Assembly: GCF_042654065.1 (NCBI RefSeq)
Contig: NZ_JBHSFP010000011.1
Coordinates: forward strand, 1-64,000
Direction: 5' to 3'
Length of the DNA: 64,000 nucleotides
Origin: Sphaerisporangium dianthi
GTDB taxonomy: Bacteria; Actinomycetota; Actinomycetes; Streptosporangiales; Streptosporangiaceae
Shown here one piece after another: positions 35,177-44,390 of the stretch (position 1 is the stretch's first letter; the number at the start of each line of letters is the position of its first letter). Made by a program: the position numbers and the translations under genes. The notes beneath the pieces are model-generated. The model saw only the letters and a program-made list of their open reading frames with translations, had not been told where the DNA came from and searched no databases.

Positions 35177-35890
35177 TCACGGGCGCTCACGATCGGCCGC
35201 CGCGTGAGGGCCGGACGACGGCTCGGCGACCCCGCGCGGCGTCAGCCGCCTGGCGTCCCGCACATCGTCGATCGTGTCGCAATCGAACCACGGAACCAGG
35301 CCGCCGTCGCCCACCGGGAGCGCGAGCCGCGCCGGGTCCAGCGGACCGAGCAGCCCGTACAGCGACCGCCCCCCATACCCGGCCAGGGCGCGCGACAGGG
35401 TCTCGGCGCGCCAGACGCCGGTGAGCCACTGCTCGCGGCCGCCGTCGTCGACGAGCACCGCCCCCCGCCGGCCCTGAGCGGCCGACAGCAGCGCCGTCAC
35501 ATGCTCGGGCAGCAGGAAGGGCAGGTCGGCGGCGAGCAGCGCCACCCAGGGCGCGCGCGACCGGGTCAGGCCCGCGCGCAGAGCCGGGACGGGGCCGCCG
35601 CCGGGCGGGTGCTCGCGGACGAACTCGGCACGGGGCAGCCCGGGACGGCGCGGGCCGACCACGATGAGCCGCCCGGCGCCGGGCACCGCGGCCACGACCC
35701 GCTCGACCAGGGTCAGGCCGCCGACGCTGACCCCTGGCTTGTCCTCGCCGCCGAGCCGGCGCGCCAGGCCTCCGGCCAGCACCACCGCGTCGTAGGGCGG
35801 CCCGGCCGGGGCCGCCGCGTCGCGGGAGGGCCCGGCGGGCTCGGCAGGGGCCACGGCGTCGCCGGGCGGCCCGGGCGGCGCTGCGCCCAT
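35177..35890 (-). CDS. mobA: Molybdenum cofactor guanylyltransferase
   Basis: The 237-residue nucleotidyltransferase adds GMP to molybdopterin, giving the MGD form needed by the nitrate reductase. VVLAGGLARRLGGEDKP is the GTP-binding signature, and WVALLAADLPFLLPEHV and WFDCDTIDDVRDARRL are further conserved blocks. The first 30 residues are Ala/Pro-rich and extra to the domain. The ATG follows the moaA stop by one base (TGA-G-ATG), so the two are coupled. Confidence 0.9.
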   Translation of the reverse strand: MGAAPPGPPGDAVAPAEPAGPSRDAAAPAGPPYDAVVLAGGLARRLGGEDKPGVSVGGLTLVERVVAAVPGAGRLIVVGPRRPGLPRAEFVREHPPGGGPVPALRAGLTRSRAPWVALLAADLPFLLPEHVTALLSAAQGRRGAVLVDDGGREQWLTGVWRAETLSRALAGYGGRSLYGLLGPLDPARLALPVGDGGLVPWFDCDTIDDVRDARRLTPRGVAEPSSGPHAAADRERP

Positions 35891-35891
35891 C

Positions 35892-36881
35892 TCAGCCGCC
35901 GATGGCCGACATGGGGCGGGACGGCTGCAGGAAGCTCGGATCGTCGATGCCGTGCCCGGCGCGCTTGCCCCGCACCGCGGCGACCCATCGCCGCGCGATC
36001 TCATCGTCGGAGGCGCCCGAGCGCAGGGCGGCGCGCAGGTCGGACTCGTCGGTGGCGAACAGGCAGTTGCGGATCTGGCCGTCGGCCGTCAGCCGTACCC
36101 GGTCGCAGGCGCCGCAGAACGGGCGGGTCACCGAGCCGATGACGCCGACCTTCGCCGGCCCGCCGTCCACCAGGAACACCTCGGCCGGGGCGCTGCCGCG
36201 CCGCCCGGGGTCGTCGGGGGTCAGCGTGAACTCGGCGGACAGGGTGGCGAGGATCTCGTCGGCGGTCACCATGTTCTCGCGGCGCCAGCCGTGCTGGGCG
36301 TCCAGCGGCATCTGCTCGATGAAGCGCAACTCGTAGCCGTGGTCCAGGCAGTAGCGCAGCAGCCGCACGGCGTCGTGGTCGTTGACGTCCCGCATGAGGA
36401 CGGAGTTGACCTTCACCGGGCGCAGGCCCGCCGCGTCGGCGGCGGCCAGGCCGTCGAGGACGTCGGGCAGCCGGTCGCGGTTGGTGAGCCTGGCGAACGC
36501 CTCGCGGTCGAGGGTGTCGAGAGAGACGTTGACGCGGTCGAGCCCGGCCTCGGCCAGCGGCCCTGCCAGGCGGGTCAGACCGATGCCGTTGGAGGTGATC
36601 GAGAGCTGGGGCCGGGGACGCAGGGCGGCGGTGCGCGCGACGATCTCGACGAGCTCACGCCGCAGGAGCGGTTCTCCCCCGGTGTAGCGGATCTCGGTGA
36701 TGCCGAGCCGCTCGACGCCGATGGCCACCAGGCGGCAGATCTCGTCGGCGGTGAGGAGTTCGGGCTTGGGCAGCCAGTCGAGCCCCTCCGGCGGCATGCA
36801 GTACGTGCAGCGGAGGTTGCACTTGTCGGTCAGCGAGACCCTGAGGTCGGTGGCCACTCGCCCGAACGAGTCAACGAGCAC
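35892..36881 (-). CDS. moaA: GTP 3',8-cyclase MoaA (radical SAM)
   Basis: The 329-residue enzyme does the first step of molybdenum cofactor synthesis. It has the radical-SAM cluster CNLRCTYCMPPEG near residue 21, the SAM-binding TGGEPLLR, and the C-terminal second cluster FCGACDRVRLTADGQIRNCL with three Cys. It ends in GG as MoaA does (SAIGG). The GTG start follows AGGAGG by 7 nt. It heads a moaA-mobA-DUF6457 operon. Confidence 0.95.
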   Translation of the reverse strand: MLVDSFGRVATDLRVSLTDKCNLRCTYCMPPEGLDWLPKPELLTADEICRLVAIGVERLGITEIRYTGGEPLLRRELVEIVARTAALRPRPQLSITSNGIGLTRLAGPLAEAGLDRVNVSLDTLDREAFARLTNRDRLPDVLDGLAAADAAGLRPVKVNSVLMRDVNDHDAVRLLRYCLDHGYELRFIEQMPLDAQHGWRRENMVTADEILATLSAEFTLTPDDPGRRGSAPAEVFLVDGGPAKVGVIGSVTRPFCGACDRVRLTADGQIRNCLFATDESDLRAALRSGASDDEIARRWVAAVRGKRAGHGIDDPSFLQPSRPMSAIGG

Positions 36882-36917
36882 CGGGGGGCCTCCTGAAGGT
36901 TTGCGCGCGTGAGTCGT

Positions 36918-36961
36918 CTGTGAAGCCGTCTGCCTACGGCGAAGGTGTATGACTTTCACAG
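36918..36961 (-). promoter_or_regulatory. Inverted-repeat structure in the moaA leader
   Basis: CTGTGAA and TTCACAG form the outer stem and GCCGT/ACGGC an inner hairpin, with a 14-nt bulge on one side, ending 37 nt before moaA. It could be an RNA element or an operator for a dimeric protein. It does not look like the known Moco riboswitch to me. Confidence 0.35.
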
Positions 36962-37151
36962 TAGACGTCGCCTCCGACGAAACGGCCCAGCGCCCCGCGG
37001 CATTCCGCGCGTGCCCATCCGTTTCCGGCGGTCGCTCCACGGGGCCGGCTCCGCCAGGGCCCTCAAGACGCGGGCGGCGCCCCGGTGCAGGGGGCGCCGC
37101 CCGTCTCCGTTCCGGCGTGCCGGCCCGGGCTCGCCGGGCCCGCCGCCGGTC

Positions 37152-38414
37152 TTACTGGGCGCTGCCCGACCGGCGCTTGGTCCAGACGTCGAAGGCGACC
37201 GCGGCCAGCAGGACGATGCCCTTGACCAGCATCACGCGCTCGCTCGGCGCGCCGATCAGCGACATGCCGTTGTTGATCACACCCATGATCAGGCCACCGG
37301 TGATCGCGCCGATCACCTTGCCGACGCCGCCCTGGACGGCCGCGCCGCCGATGAAGGCCGCCGCGATGGCGTCCAGCTCGTAGGTGGTGCCTGCGGTGGG
37401 CCCCGCCTGGTTGAGGCGCCCGGCGAAGATGACGCCGGCCAGGGCCGACAGCACGCCCATGTTGACGAAGATCCAGAAGACCACCGACTTGACCTTGACG
37501 CCGGACAGCACCGCGGCCTGCAGGTTGCCGCCGATGGCGTAGATGCGGCGGCCGAACACCGCGCGGTTGGTCAGCATCGTGTAGCCGAGCACCAGGACCG
37601 CCAGCAGCACCAGCACCCAGGGCAGGTTCTTGAAACGGGCGAGCTGCACCACGATGGCGAGGACCACGACCGCCGCCGCGATGATCTTCAGCAGGAAGAC
37701 CGGCATCGGGTCGACGCCCTGGTTGTAGCTCTGCCGCGCGGCGCGCGTGCGCCACTGGGACAGGGCCATGCCGCCGACCGCGATGACGCCGACGAGCAGG
37801 CTGAACAGGTCGGCGCCGCCGAGCGCGCCGAGGCCGATGTTGCCCAGATAGCCGTCGGTGAATCCGTTGGCCAGCGTGCGCACCTGGTCGGGGAAGGGGC
37901 CGATGCCCTGGTTGCCCAGCACCGTCAGGGTGAGCGCGCGGAACAGCAGCATGCCGGCCAGGGTCACGATGAACGCCGGGATGCCGAAGTAGGCGATCCA
38001 GTAACCCTGCCAGGCGCCGATGAGGGCGCCGGCGACGAGGGTGAGCAGAACGGCGAGCGGCCAGGGGACCGAGTAGTTCACCATCAGCACCGCCGCGATG
38101 GCGCCGGTCACGCCGACCACCGACCCCACCGACAGGTCGATGTGCCCGGCGATGATGATGATGATCATGCCGATGGCGAGGATGAGGATGTAGGAGTTCT
38201 GGACGATGACGTTGGAGATGTTCTGCGGCTCCAGCAGGGCGCCATCGGTCAGCACCGCGAACAGCACGACGATCAGCGCGAAGGCGATGTAGATGCCGCT
38301 CTGCCGGATGTTGAGCGAGATGCCGAACAGCGACGTGCGCCCAGGCGGCTGCGCGGGTCCGGCGTCATTTCCGCCCGGGGCCACATCGGCGCCGGCAGGG
38401 GAGATGCTGGTCAT
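37152..38414 (-). CDS. Monosaccharide ABC transporter permease (GguB/MmsB/XylH type)
   Basis: The 420-residue membrane protein has about 10 hydrophobic segments, the AGHIDLSVGSVVGVTGAI motif and AAFIGGAAVQGGVGKVIGAI, both typical of ribose/xylose/arabinose permeases of the BPD_transp_2 family. The longer MmsB/XylH branch is indicated by the extra middle region. The N-terminal 35 residues are cytoplasmic and Gly/Pro-rich. Its ATG overlaps the stop of the ATPase gene by 4 bp. Next to araBDA it probably moves L-arabinose. Confidence 0.9.
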   Translation of the reverse strand: MTSISPAGADVAPGGNDAGPAQPPGRTSLFGISLNIRQSGIYIAFALIVVLFAVLTDGALLEPQNISNVIVQNSYILILAIGMIIIIIAGHIDLSVGSVVGVTGAIAAVLMVNYSVPWPLAVLLTLVAGALIGAWQGYWIAYFGIPAFIVTLAGMLLFRALTLTVLGNQGIGPFPDQVRTLANGFTDGYLGNIGLGALGGADLFSLLVGVIAVGGMALSQWRTRAARQSYNQGVDPMPVFLLKIIAAAVVVLAIVVQLARFKNLPWVLVLLAVLVLGYTMLTNRAVFGRRIYAIGGNLQAAVLSGVKVKSVVFWIFVNMGVLSALAGVIFAGRLNQAGPTAGTTYELDAIAAAFIGGAAVQGGVGKVIGAITGGLIMGVINNGMSLIGAPSERVMLVKGIVLLAAVAFDVWTKRRSGSAQ

Positions 38415-39949
38415 CGGATCTGCTCCTGTCCCTTCATCATGTAGTGCATCAGGCGTTCCTGGGTCGCGTCCTCGCGCGCGACCTCGCCGGTGATGCGGCC
38501 TTCCGAGAGCGTGTAGATCCGATCGCACAGACCTAGCAGTTCGGGCAGTTCAGAGGATATGACCAGGATCGCCTTGCCCTGGTCGGCCAGGCGGTTGATG
38601 ATCGAGTAGATCTCGTACTTGGCGCCCACGTCGATGCCCCGGGTGGGCTCGTCCAGGATGAGCACGTCGGCGTCAGTGAAGATCCACTTGGAGAGGACCA
38701 CCTTCTGCTGGTTGCCGCCGCTGAGCTTGCCGGTGATGCTCAGCACGCTGGGCGCCTTGATGTTCATGCTCGCGCGGAAGTCCTCGGCGACCCGGAACTC
38801 CTCGTGGTCGTTGATCCATCCGCGCTGGGCCAGCCTGGGCAGGTCCGCGGCGGAGATGTTGCGCTTGATGTCGTCGATGAGGTTGAGGCCGTAGCGCTTG
38901 CGGTCCTCGGTGGCGTAGGCGATGCCGTGCTTGATGGCGTCGCGCACCGAGCGGATCTCGACGAGCTTGCCGTCGCGGAAGACGCGCCCGGAGATGTCGG
39001 TGCCGTAGGAGCGGCCGAACACGCTCATGGCCAGTTCGGTGCGCCCCGCGCCCATCAGGCCGGCCAGGCCGACGATCTCGCCGCGCCGCAGCGTCATGTT
39101 CGCGCCGGAGACGACCTTGCGCCCGCGCTGCGTGGGGCTGTAGACCGTCCAGTCCTCGATGCGCAGCGCCTCCTCGCCGATGTGGGGCTCGTGCGGCGGG
39201 AAGCGGCTCTCCAGGTCGCGGCCGACCATGCCCGAGATGATGCGGTCCTCGGTGACATGATCGGTCTTCATGCCCATGGTCTCGATCGTGCGGCCGTCGC
39301 GCAGGATGGTGATCGAGTCGGCGATCGCGATGACCTCGTTGAGCTTGTGCGAGATGATCACGCAGGTGATGCCCTCGTCGCGCAGCCCGCGCAGCAGGTC
39401 CAGCAGGTGCGCGGAGTCCTCGTCGTTCAGCGCGGCGGTCGGCTCGTCCAGGATCAGCAGCCGCACCTTCTTGGAGAGCGCCTTGGCGATCTCGACGAGC
39501 TGCTGCTTGCCCACGCCGATGTCGGCGACCGGGGTCACCGGGTTCTCGTCCAGACCCACCCGCTGGAGCAGCTGGCCGGCCTCGTGGTTGGTGCGGTTCC
39601 AGTCGATGAGGCCGCGCTTGGCGCGCTCATTGCCCAGGAAGATGTTCTCGGCGATCGAGAGCTGCGGGCTCAGCGCGAGCTCCTGGTGAATGATCACGAT
39701 GCCGCGGTGCTCGCTGTCGCGGATGCTCGCGAAGCGGCACGGCTCGCCGTCGAAGAGGATCTCACCGTCGTAGGTGCCGTGGGGGTACACGCCCGACAGC
39801 ACCTTCATCAGCGTCGACTTGCCCGCGCCGTTCTCTCCGCAGATCGCGTGGATCTCGCCTCGGCGGACGGACAGGTTGACGTCCTGGAGCGCCTTGACTC
39901 CGGGGAACGTCTTGGTGATTCCACGCATCCGCAGGATGTCGTCGGTCAT
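38411..39949 (-). CDS. Monosaccharide ABC transporter ATP-binding protein (GguA/MmsA type)
   Basis: This 512-residue protein has two ATPase domains. The first has GENGAGKST, LLILDEPTAAL and a degenerate signature (VGKQQL). The second lacks a full Walker A (GLMGAGRTEL) but has LSGGNQQK and LILDEPTRGID. This asymmetry is standard for sugar importers of the AraG/RbsA class. It powers the permease downstream. Confidence 0.93.
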   Translation of the reverse strand: MTDDILRMRGITKTFPGVKALQDVNLSVRRGEIHAICGENGAGKSTLMKVLSGVYPHGTYDGEILFDGEPCRFASIRDSEHRGIVIIHQELALSPQLSIAENIFLGNERAKRGLIDWNRTNHEAGQLLQRVGLDENPVTPVADIGVGKQQLVEIAKALSKKVRLLILDEPTAALNDEDSAHLLDLLRGLRDEGITCVIISHKLNEVIAIADSITILRDGRTIETMGMKTDHVTEDRIISGMVGRDLESRFPPHEPHIGEEALRIEDWTVYSPTQRGRKVVSGANMTLRRGEIVGLAGLMGAGRTELAMSVFGRSYGTDISGRVFRDGKLVEIRSVRDAIKHGIAYATEDRKRYGLNLIDDIKRNISAADLPRLAQRGWINDHEEFRVAEDFRASMNIKAPSVLSITGKLSGGNQQKVVLSKWIFTDADVLILDEPTRGIDVGAKYEIYSIINRLADQGKAILVISSELPELLGLCDRIYTLSEGRITGEVAREDATQERLMHYMMKGQEQIR

Positions 39950-40019
39950 GTCGTTTCCGTCTCTCAGGGAATGTCACGGCGTGGTGCGGCGCCGTGGACA
40001 CGGCGCCGCACCGCGTGGA

Positions 40020-41159
40020 TCAGCCCAGCTGCGCCTGCGTGTAGTAACCGCTGTCGACCACGATCTTCTGGTAGTTCGTCTTGTCGACGATCACCGGGTC
40101 GAGCAGGTACGAGGGGACGACCTTGTTGCCGTTGTCGTAGTCCTTGGTGTTGTTCACCTCGGGCTTGCCGCCCTTGAGCACGGCGTCGGCCATCTTGACG
40201 GTGATCTCCGCGAGCTGGCGGGTGTCCTTGTAGATCGTGGAGTACTGCTCACCGGCGATGATGGACTTCACCGAGGCGAGCTCGGCGTCCTGGCCGGTCA
40301 CGATCGGGTACGGCTGGCCGGAGGTGCCGTAGCCGTTGCTCTTCAGCGCCGACAGGATGCCGATCGACAGGCCGTCGTAGGGGGACAGGACGCCGTCGAC
40401 CTTCTTGCCGCCGCTGTAGGTCTTGGTGAGCAGGTCCTCCATGCGCTTCTGCGCGGTGGCGGGGTCCCAGCGCAGGATGGCGACGGTCTTGAAGTCGGTC
40501 TGGCCGCTCTGGACCTTCAGGGTGCCCTTGTCGATGTAGGGCTGGAGCACCGACATCGCGCCGTTGAAGAAGAACGTGGCGTTGTTGTCGTCCGGCGAAC
40601 CGGCGAACAGCTCGACGTTGAAGGGGCCCTTGGCGTCGCCCTCGCCGCCGTCGGCGGTCTTGAGCTTCAGGCCGACCAGCAGCGAGGTGGCCTGCTGCAC
40701 TCCGACCTTGAAGTTGTCGAAGGTGGCGTAGTAGTCGACGTTCGGGCTGTTGCGGATCAGCCGGTCGTAGGCGATGACCGGAATGTGCTTGTCGGCCGCC
40801 TGCTGGAGCTGGGTGGTGATGGCCGTGCCGTCGATCGAGGCGATGACCAGGAGCTTGGCGCCCTTGGTGATCTGGTTCTCGATCTGGTTGACCTGGGTGG
40901 GGATGTCGTTCTCGGCGTACTGGAGGTCGACCTTGTAGCCGAGCTTCTCAAGGCTCGCCTTGACGTTGTCGCCGTCGTGGATCCAGCGCTCGGAGGACTT
41001 GGTCGGCATCGTGACGCCCACGAGCGCGCCGCTGTTGTCCGCGGCGGCGCCGGAGGAGGGCGCCTGAGCGTCGACGGTCTTCTGGCTGGAGCCGCAGGCG
41101 GTCAGCGCCGCGGCCAGCGCGAAGGTGGATGCCACCGTCGCCATTCTTGCGAATCTCAT
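40020..41159 (-). CDS. Sugar-binding lipoprotein, ChvE family
   Basis: The 379-residue lipoprotein has a signal peptide with lipobox LTAC (Cys near residue 22) and a periplasmic-binding-protein fold of the ribose/ChvE class: GVTMPTKSSERWIHDGDNVK, YAENDIPTQVNQIENQITKG and IAYDRLI. ChvE proteins bind arabinose, galactose, glucose or xylose. The araBDA operon alongside suggests L-arabinose. AAGGAG lies 7 nt before the ATG. It leads the transporter operon behind an unusually long leader. Confidence 0.92.
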   Translation of the reverse strand: MRFARMATVASTFALAAALTACGSSQKTVDAQAPSSGAAADNSGALVGVTMPTKSSERWIHDGDNVKASLEKLGYKVDLQYAENDIPTQVNQIENQITKGAKLLVIASIDGTAITTQLQQAADKHIPVIAYDRLIRNSPNVDYYATFDNFKVGVQQATSLLVGLKLKTADGGEGDAKGPFNVELFAGSPDDNNATFFFNGAMSVLQPYIDKGTLKVQSGQTDFKTVAILRWDPATAQKRMEDLLTKTYSGGKKVDGVLSPYDGLSIGILSALKSNGYGTSGQPYPIVTGQDAELASVKSIIAGEQYSTIYKDTRQLAEITVKMADAVLKGGKPEVNNTKDYDNGNKVVPSYLLDPVIVDKTNYQKIVVDSGYYTQAQLG

Positions 41160-41390
41160 CGTTCTACTCCTTGCGAGTGGGGGTCCCGATGCGTGCGGGG
41201 TGGAATCCTGCCGGGCCCCGTCTGCGGGGCCCGTTGCGCGTCGCGGACTGATCGGCCGTGGCGGAGCGGCCGGCCGTCCGCGCGCACGCCCCCACGAGGG
41301 GGGTGGGAGCGGCGGGGCGGACGCGTTGCCGGCGCCCTGGGGCATCCGGCCTGCGCCGGACGACCCGGAGCGCGCACACGCCGGCGTTAC

Positions 41391-41420
41391 CTCTCTGCCC
41401 GCGCGGGCGCGGGCAGAGAG
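41391..41420 (-). other. Long GC hairpin in the transporter leader
   Basis: CTCTCTGCCCGC and GCGGGCAGAGAG are perfect complements around a 6-nt centre, about 100 nt into the predicted leader of the binding-protein gene. It could be an attenuator, an RNA stability element or the terminator of a short transcript. Confidence 0.45.
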
Positions 41421-41520
41421 CCTCGGTGGTGGACCGGGGCCATGGTATGGCCGGCTGGCATGTGCGGTGACCTCCCGGATCATGATCAGGCGGGCTGGCG
41501 GCACGCGCCTGAGCGGTTAG

Positions 41521-41562
41521 TGTTATCGCTAACAATTGGGCTGTCAATAGGTATCGATAACG
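41521..41562 (-). promoter_or_regulatory. Transporter promoter with two LacI-type operators
   Basis: On the minus strand TTGACA (41542-41547) is followed after 16 nt by TAACAC. Operator 1, TGTTATCGCTAACA (41521-41534), covers the -10 region. Operator 2, AGGTATCGATAACG (41549-41562), lies just upstream of the -35. Both fit TGTTAnCGnTAACA, the second with mismatches. Confidence 0.65.
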
Positions 41563-41931
41563 TCGCTGTAACAAGAGCGAAACCCTTGTTGACCAGCGCG
41601 GTTTCCCCCCGCGGTTCCCCTGCGAGCGAAGGGCGGGGCGGGCGCCGGACGAAGCCCGCTCCCCGCGCGGCCCTGCAGGCGGATGTGCCCGCGTGAGTTC
41701 ACGTCACCCCTGGCAGGGGCGGCGCCATCGAGTCGCGGATGACCGCGCGCCCGGCGTGCCGGCCCGGCGCGCGAGCGCCCGTCACGGCCGTCCGAGGCGT
41801 GAACCGGGGCCGGCCACCCCCGGAGGGGCCAGGGCGGGCGAAGCGCGCATCAGTAAACGCCCTGGCAGCCAGGACGTCAACATGATGTTAACCACCTGTT
41901 TCGGCGTAACCGGACCGTGACCTAAATCGTC

Positions 41932-41961
41932 TTGACGGATCCCGTTGTTAGCGTTCACAGT
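41932..41961 (+). promoter_or_regulatory. araB promoter with LacI-type operator
   Basis: TTGACG (41932-41937), 18 nt, then CACAGT (41956-41961) is a weak promoter. Operator TGTTAGCGTTCACA (41946-41959) fills the spacer, which would block RNA polymerase. Confidence 0.55.
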
Positions 41962-42080
41962 CGAGCCCAGGCGTGGCAGGCGTGCCGGCTCTCCCGCCCA
42001 TGGAGGAATCGGCGTGCCCGTTCCGCAGCCTTTGGGTACGGCTCGGCAAGCACGACCTACGACATCAACCTGAGAGTGAA

Positions 42081-42094
42081 TGTGAGCGATAACA
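42081..42094 (+). promoter_or_regulatory. LacI-type operator over the araB start codon
   Basis: TGTGAGCGATAACA matches the same consensus on both half-sites with one change and includes the araB GTG. A repressor bound here could act with the upstream site by looping or as a roadblock. Confidence 0.5.
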
Positions 42095-43731
42095 ACAGTC
42101 GCTATGTGGTCGGCGTTGACTTCGGCACGCTGTCGGGCCGCGCCGTCGTGGTGCGGGTGGACGACGGCGCCGAACTCGGCTCGGCGGTCCACGAGTACGC
42201 CGATCGGGTCATCGAGGAGGCACTGCCCGGCAGTGGCGTCCGTCTCGGCCCCGACTGGGCGCTGCAGTCCCCCAGGGACTGGCTGGACGTGCTGCGCGTC
42301 GCGGTCCCGAAGGCCCTCGCCGTCGCCGGGGTGCCCGCCTCGCGCGTCATCGGCATCGGCACCGACTTCACGGCCTGCACCGTCCTCCCGGCCACCGCCG
42401 ACGGCACGCCGCTGAGCGAGCTGCTCCCCGACCGGCCGCACGCGTGGCCGAAGCTGTGGAAGCACCACGCCGCCCAGTCGCACGCCGACCGGATCAACGC
42501 CCTGGCCGCCGAGCGCGGCGAGCCCTGGCTGCCGCGCTACGGCGGCAAGATCTCCTCCGAGTGGCAGTTCGCCAAGGGCCTGCAGGTCCTGGAAGAGGAC
42601 CCGGAGGTCTACGATCTGGCCGAGCGCTGGATCGAGGCCGCCGACTGGATCATCTGGCAGCTCACCGGGGTCGAGACCCGCAACACCTGCACCGCCGGCT
42701 ACAAGGGCGTCTACCAGGACGGCGGTTACCCCTCCGCCGACTTCCTCGCGGCCCTGAACCCGCGCTTCGCCGGCTTCACCGCCAAGCTCGGCGGCGAGCC
42801 CTCCCCCCTCGGCGGCCTGGCCGGCCGGCTGACGGCCGGCGCGGCGGAGCTCACCAAGCTGCCCGAGGGCATCGCCGTCGCGGTGGGCAACGTCGACGCC
42901 CACGTCACCGCGGCCGCCGCCGACGCCGTCCGTCCCGGGCAGATGGTCGCCATCATGGGCACCTCCACCTGTCACGTCATGCCCTCCGACCAGCTGGCCG
43001 AGGTGCCCGGCATGTGCGGCGTCGTCCGCGACGGCATCGTGCCCGGCCTGTGGGGGTATGAGGCCGGGCAGTCGGCCGTCGGGGACATCTTCGCCTGGTT
43101 CATCGAGACCTCGGTCCCCGCCGCCTACAGCGAGCGGGCCGCCGAGCTCGGGGTGAGCGTCCACGAGCACCTGACCTCCCTGGCCGCCGCGCAGGAGGTC
43201 GGCGCGCACGGCCTGGTCGCGCTCGACTGGCACAACGGCAACCGTTCGGTGCTGGTGGACCACAACCTGTCGGCGGTGATCGCCGGGCAGACGCTCGCCA
43301 CCCGGCCCGAGGACGTTTACCGGGCGCTCATCGAGGCGACCGCCTTCGGAGCCCGGGTCATCGTGGAAACTTTCGAGAAGTCGGGCGTTCCCGTGGAGGA
43401 GTTCGTCGTCGCGGGCGGCCTGCTGAAGAACCCCTTCCTGATGCAGGTCTACGCCGACGTTCTGCGCCGCCCGCTCTCGGTCATCGGCTCTGAGCAGGGG
43501 CCCGCGCTCGGATCGGCCATCCACGCGGCCGTCGCCGCGGGCGCCTACGACGACATCACCGGGGCCGCCGCGGCGATGGGCAAGCGTACACAGGCCGCGT
43601 ACGAGCCTGACGCCGCTCGCGCCGACGCCTACGATCGGCTCTACGCCGAGTACCGCCTGCTGCACGACCACTTCGCCGACGGGGAGCTGTTGCACCGGCT
43701 CCGCGCGATCAGGAACGAGGCCGGGGCATGA
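42082..43731 (+). CDS. araB: Ribulokinase
   Basis: The 549-residue FGGY-family sugar kinase phosphorylates L-ribulose. YVVGVDFGTLSGRAVVVRVD is the N-terminal phosphate motif. RNTCTAGYKGVYQDGGYPS, MVAIMGTSTCHVM and the C-terminal EEFVVAGGLLKNPFLMQVYA are as in AraB. GTG at 42082 is chosen because the fold starts a few codons later; no ribosome site is visible, and GTG at 42076 is an alternative. Its stop overlaps the araD start by 4 bp. Confidence 0.93.
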   Translation: MSDNNSRYVVGVDFGTLSGRAVVVRVDDGAELGSAVHEYADRVIEEALPGSGVRLGPDWALQSPRDWLDVLRVAVPKALAVAGVPASRVIGIGTDFTACTVLPATADGTPLSELLPDRPHAWPKLWKHHAAQSHADRINALAAERGEPWLPRYGGKISSEWQFAKGLQVLEEDPEVYDLAERWIEAADWIIWQLTGVETRNTCTAGYKGVYQDGGYPSADFLAALNPRFAGFTAKLGGEPSPLGGLAGRLTAGAAELTKLPEGIAVAVGNVDAHVTAAAADAVRPGQMVAIMGTSTCHVMPSDQLAEVPGMCGVVRDGIVPGLWGYEAGQSAVGDIFAWFIETSVPAAYSERAAELGVSVHEHLTSLAAAQEVGAHGLVALDWHNGNRSVLVDHNLSAVIAGQTLATRPEDVYRALIEATAFGARVIVETFEKSGVPVEEFVVAGGLLKNPFLMQVYADVLRRPLSVIGSEQGPALGSAIHAAVAAGAYDDITGAAAAMGKRTQAAYEPDAARADAYDRLYAEYRLLHDHFADGELLHRLRAIRNEAGA

Positions 43732-44390
43732 TGCTGCCAGAGCTGCGCGAGACGGTCAGCCGCCTGCACGCCGAACTGGTGCGCTACAACCTCGTCGCCT
43801 GGACCGCGGGCAACGTCTCGGGACGGGCCCCCGGCGGCGAGCTGTTCGTCATCAAGCCGAGCGGCGTGTCCTACGACGAGCTGACCCCCGAGTCGATGGT
43901 CGTGTGCGACCTGGACGGCAACCTGGTCGAGGGCGACTACGCCCCCTCCAGCGACACCGCCGCGCACGCCTACACCTACCGCAGCATGCCCGAGGTGAAC
44001 GGCGTGGTGCACACCCACTCCACCTACGCCTCCGCCTGGGCGGCGCGCGGCGAGCCGATCCCGTGCGTGCTCACCGCGATGGCCGACGAGTTCGGCGGCG
44101 AGATCCCCGTGGGGCCGTTCGCCCTCATCGGCGGCGACGACATCGGCAAGGGCATCGTCGCCACGCTGTCGGGGCACCGCTCCCCCGCGGTGCTCATGCA
44201 GAACCACGGCGTGTTCAGCATCGGCGACTCGGCGAAGGCGGCGGTGAAGGCCGCGGTGATGTGCGAGGACGTCGCCCGCACCGTTCACGTCGCGCGTCAG
44301 CTCGGCGAGCCGCTGCCGATCCCCCAGGCCGACATCGACCGCTTGTACGACCGCTACCAGAACGTTTATGGGCAGAGGAGTCCCCTGTGA
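43728..44390 (+). CDS. araD: L-ribulose-5-phosphate 4-epimerase
   Basis: The 220-residue class II aldolase-fold enzyme converts L-ribulose 5-phosphate to D-xylulose 5-phosphate. It has the zinc-binding GVVHTHSTYASAWAARGEPI (two His), WTAGNVSGRAPGGELFVIKP and the third zinc His in AVLMQNHGVFSIG. It overlaps araB and araA by 4 bp each, so the three catabolic enzymes are coupled. Confidence 0.94.
   Translation: MMLPELRETVSRLHAELVRYNLVAWTAGNVSGRAPGGELFVIKPSGVSYDELTPESMVVCDLDGNLVEGDYAPSSDTAAHAYTYRSMPEVNGVVHTHSTYASAWAARGEPIPCVLTAMADEFGGEIPVGPFALIGGDDIGKGIVATLSGHRSPAVLMQNHGVFSIGDSAKAAVKAAVMCEDVARTVHVARQLGEPLPIPQADIDRLYDRYQNVYGQRSPL

Larger units (their letters stand above)
41160..42081. other. 922-bp intergenic region between the transporter and araBDA operons
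   Basis: No credible gene is visible. The right half holds the two divergent promoters and repressor sites. If the TTGACA at 41542-41547 is the -35, the transporter message has a leader of about 350 nt running from about 41515 to 41160. Two strong hairpins lie in that leader: 41212-41233 (CGGGCCCCG/CGGGGCCCG) and 41391-41420. The part between 41600 and 41900 shows nothing I can name. Confidence 0.6.

Noticed and set aside
36945..38444. 499-codon plus-strand frame across the sugar permease
   Set aside because: His/Asp/Gln-rich shadow of a membrane protein gene; no start signal or motif.
41693..41920. 75-codon plus-strand frame in the ara intergenic region
   Set aside because: Arg/Pro/His-rich with no ribosome site; reads as non-coding high-GC sequence.
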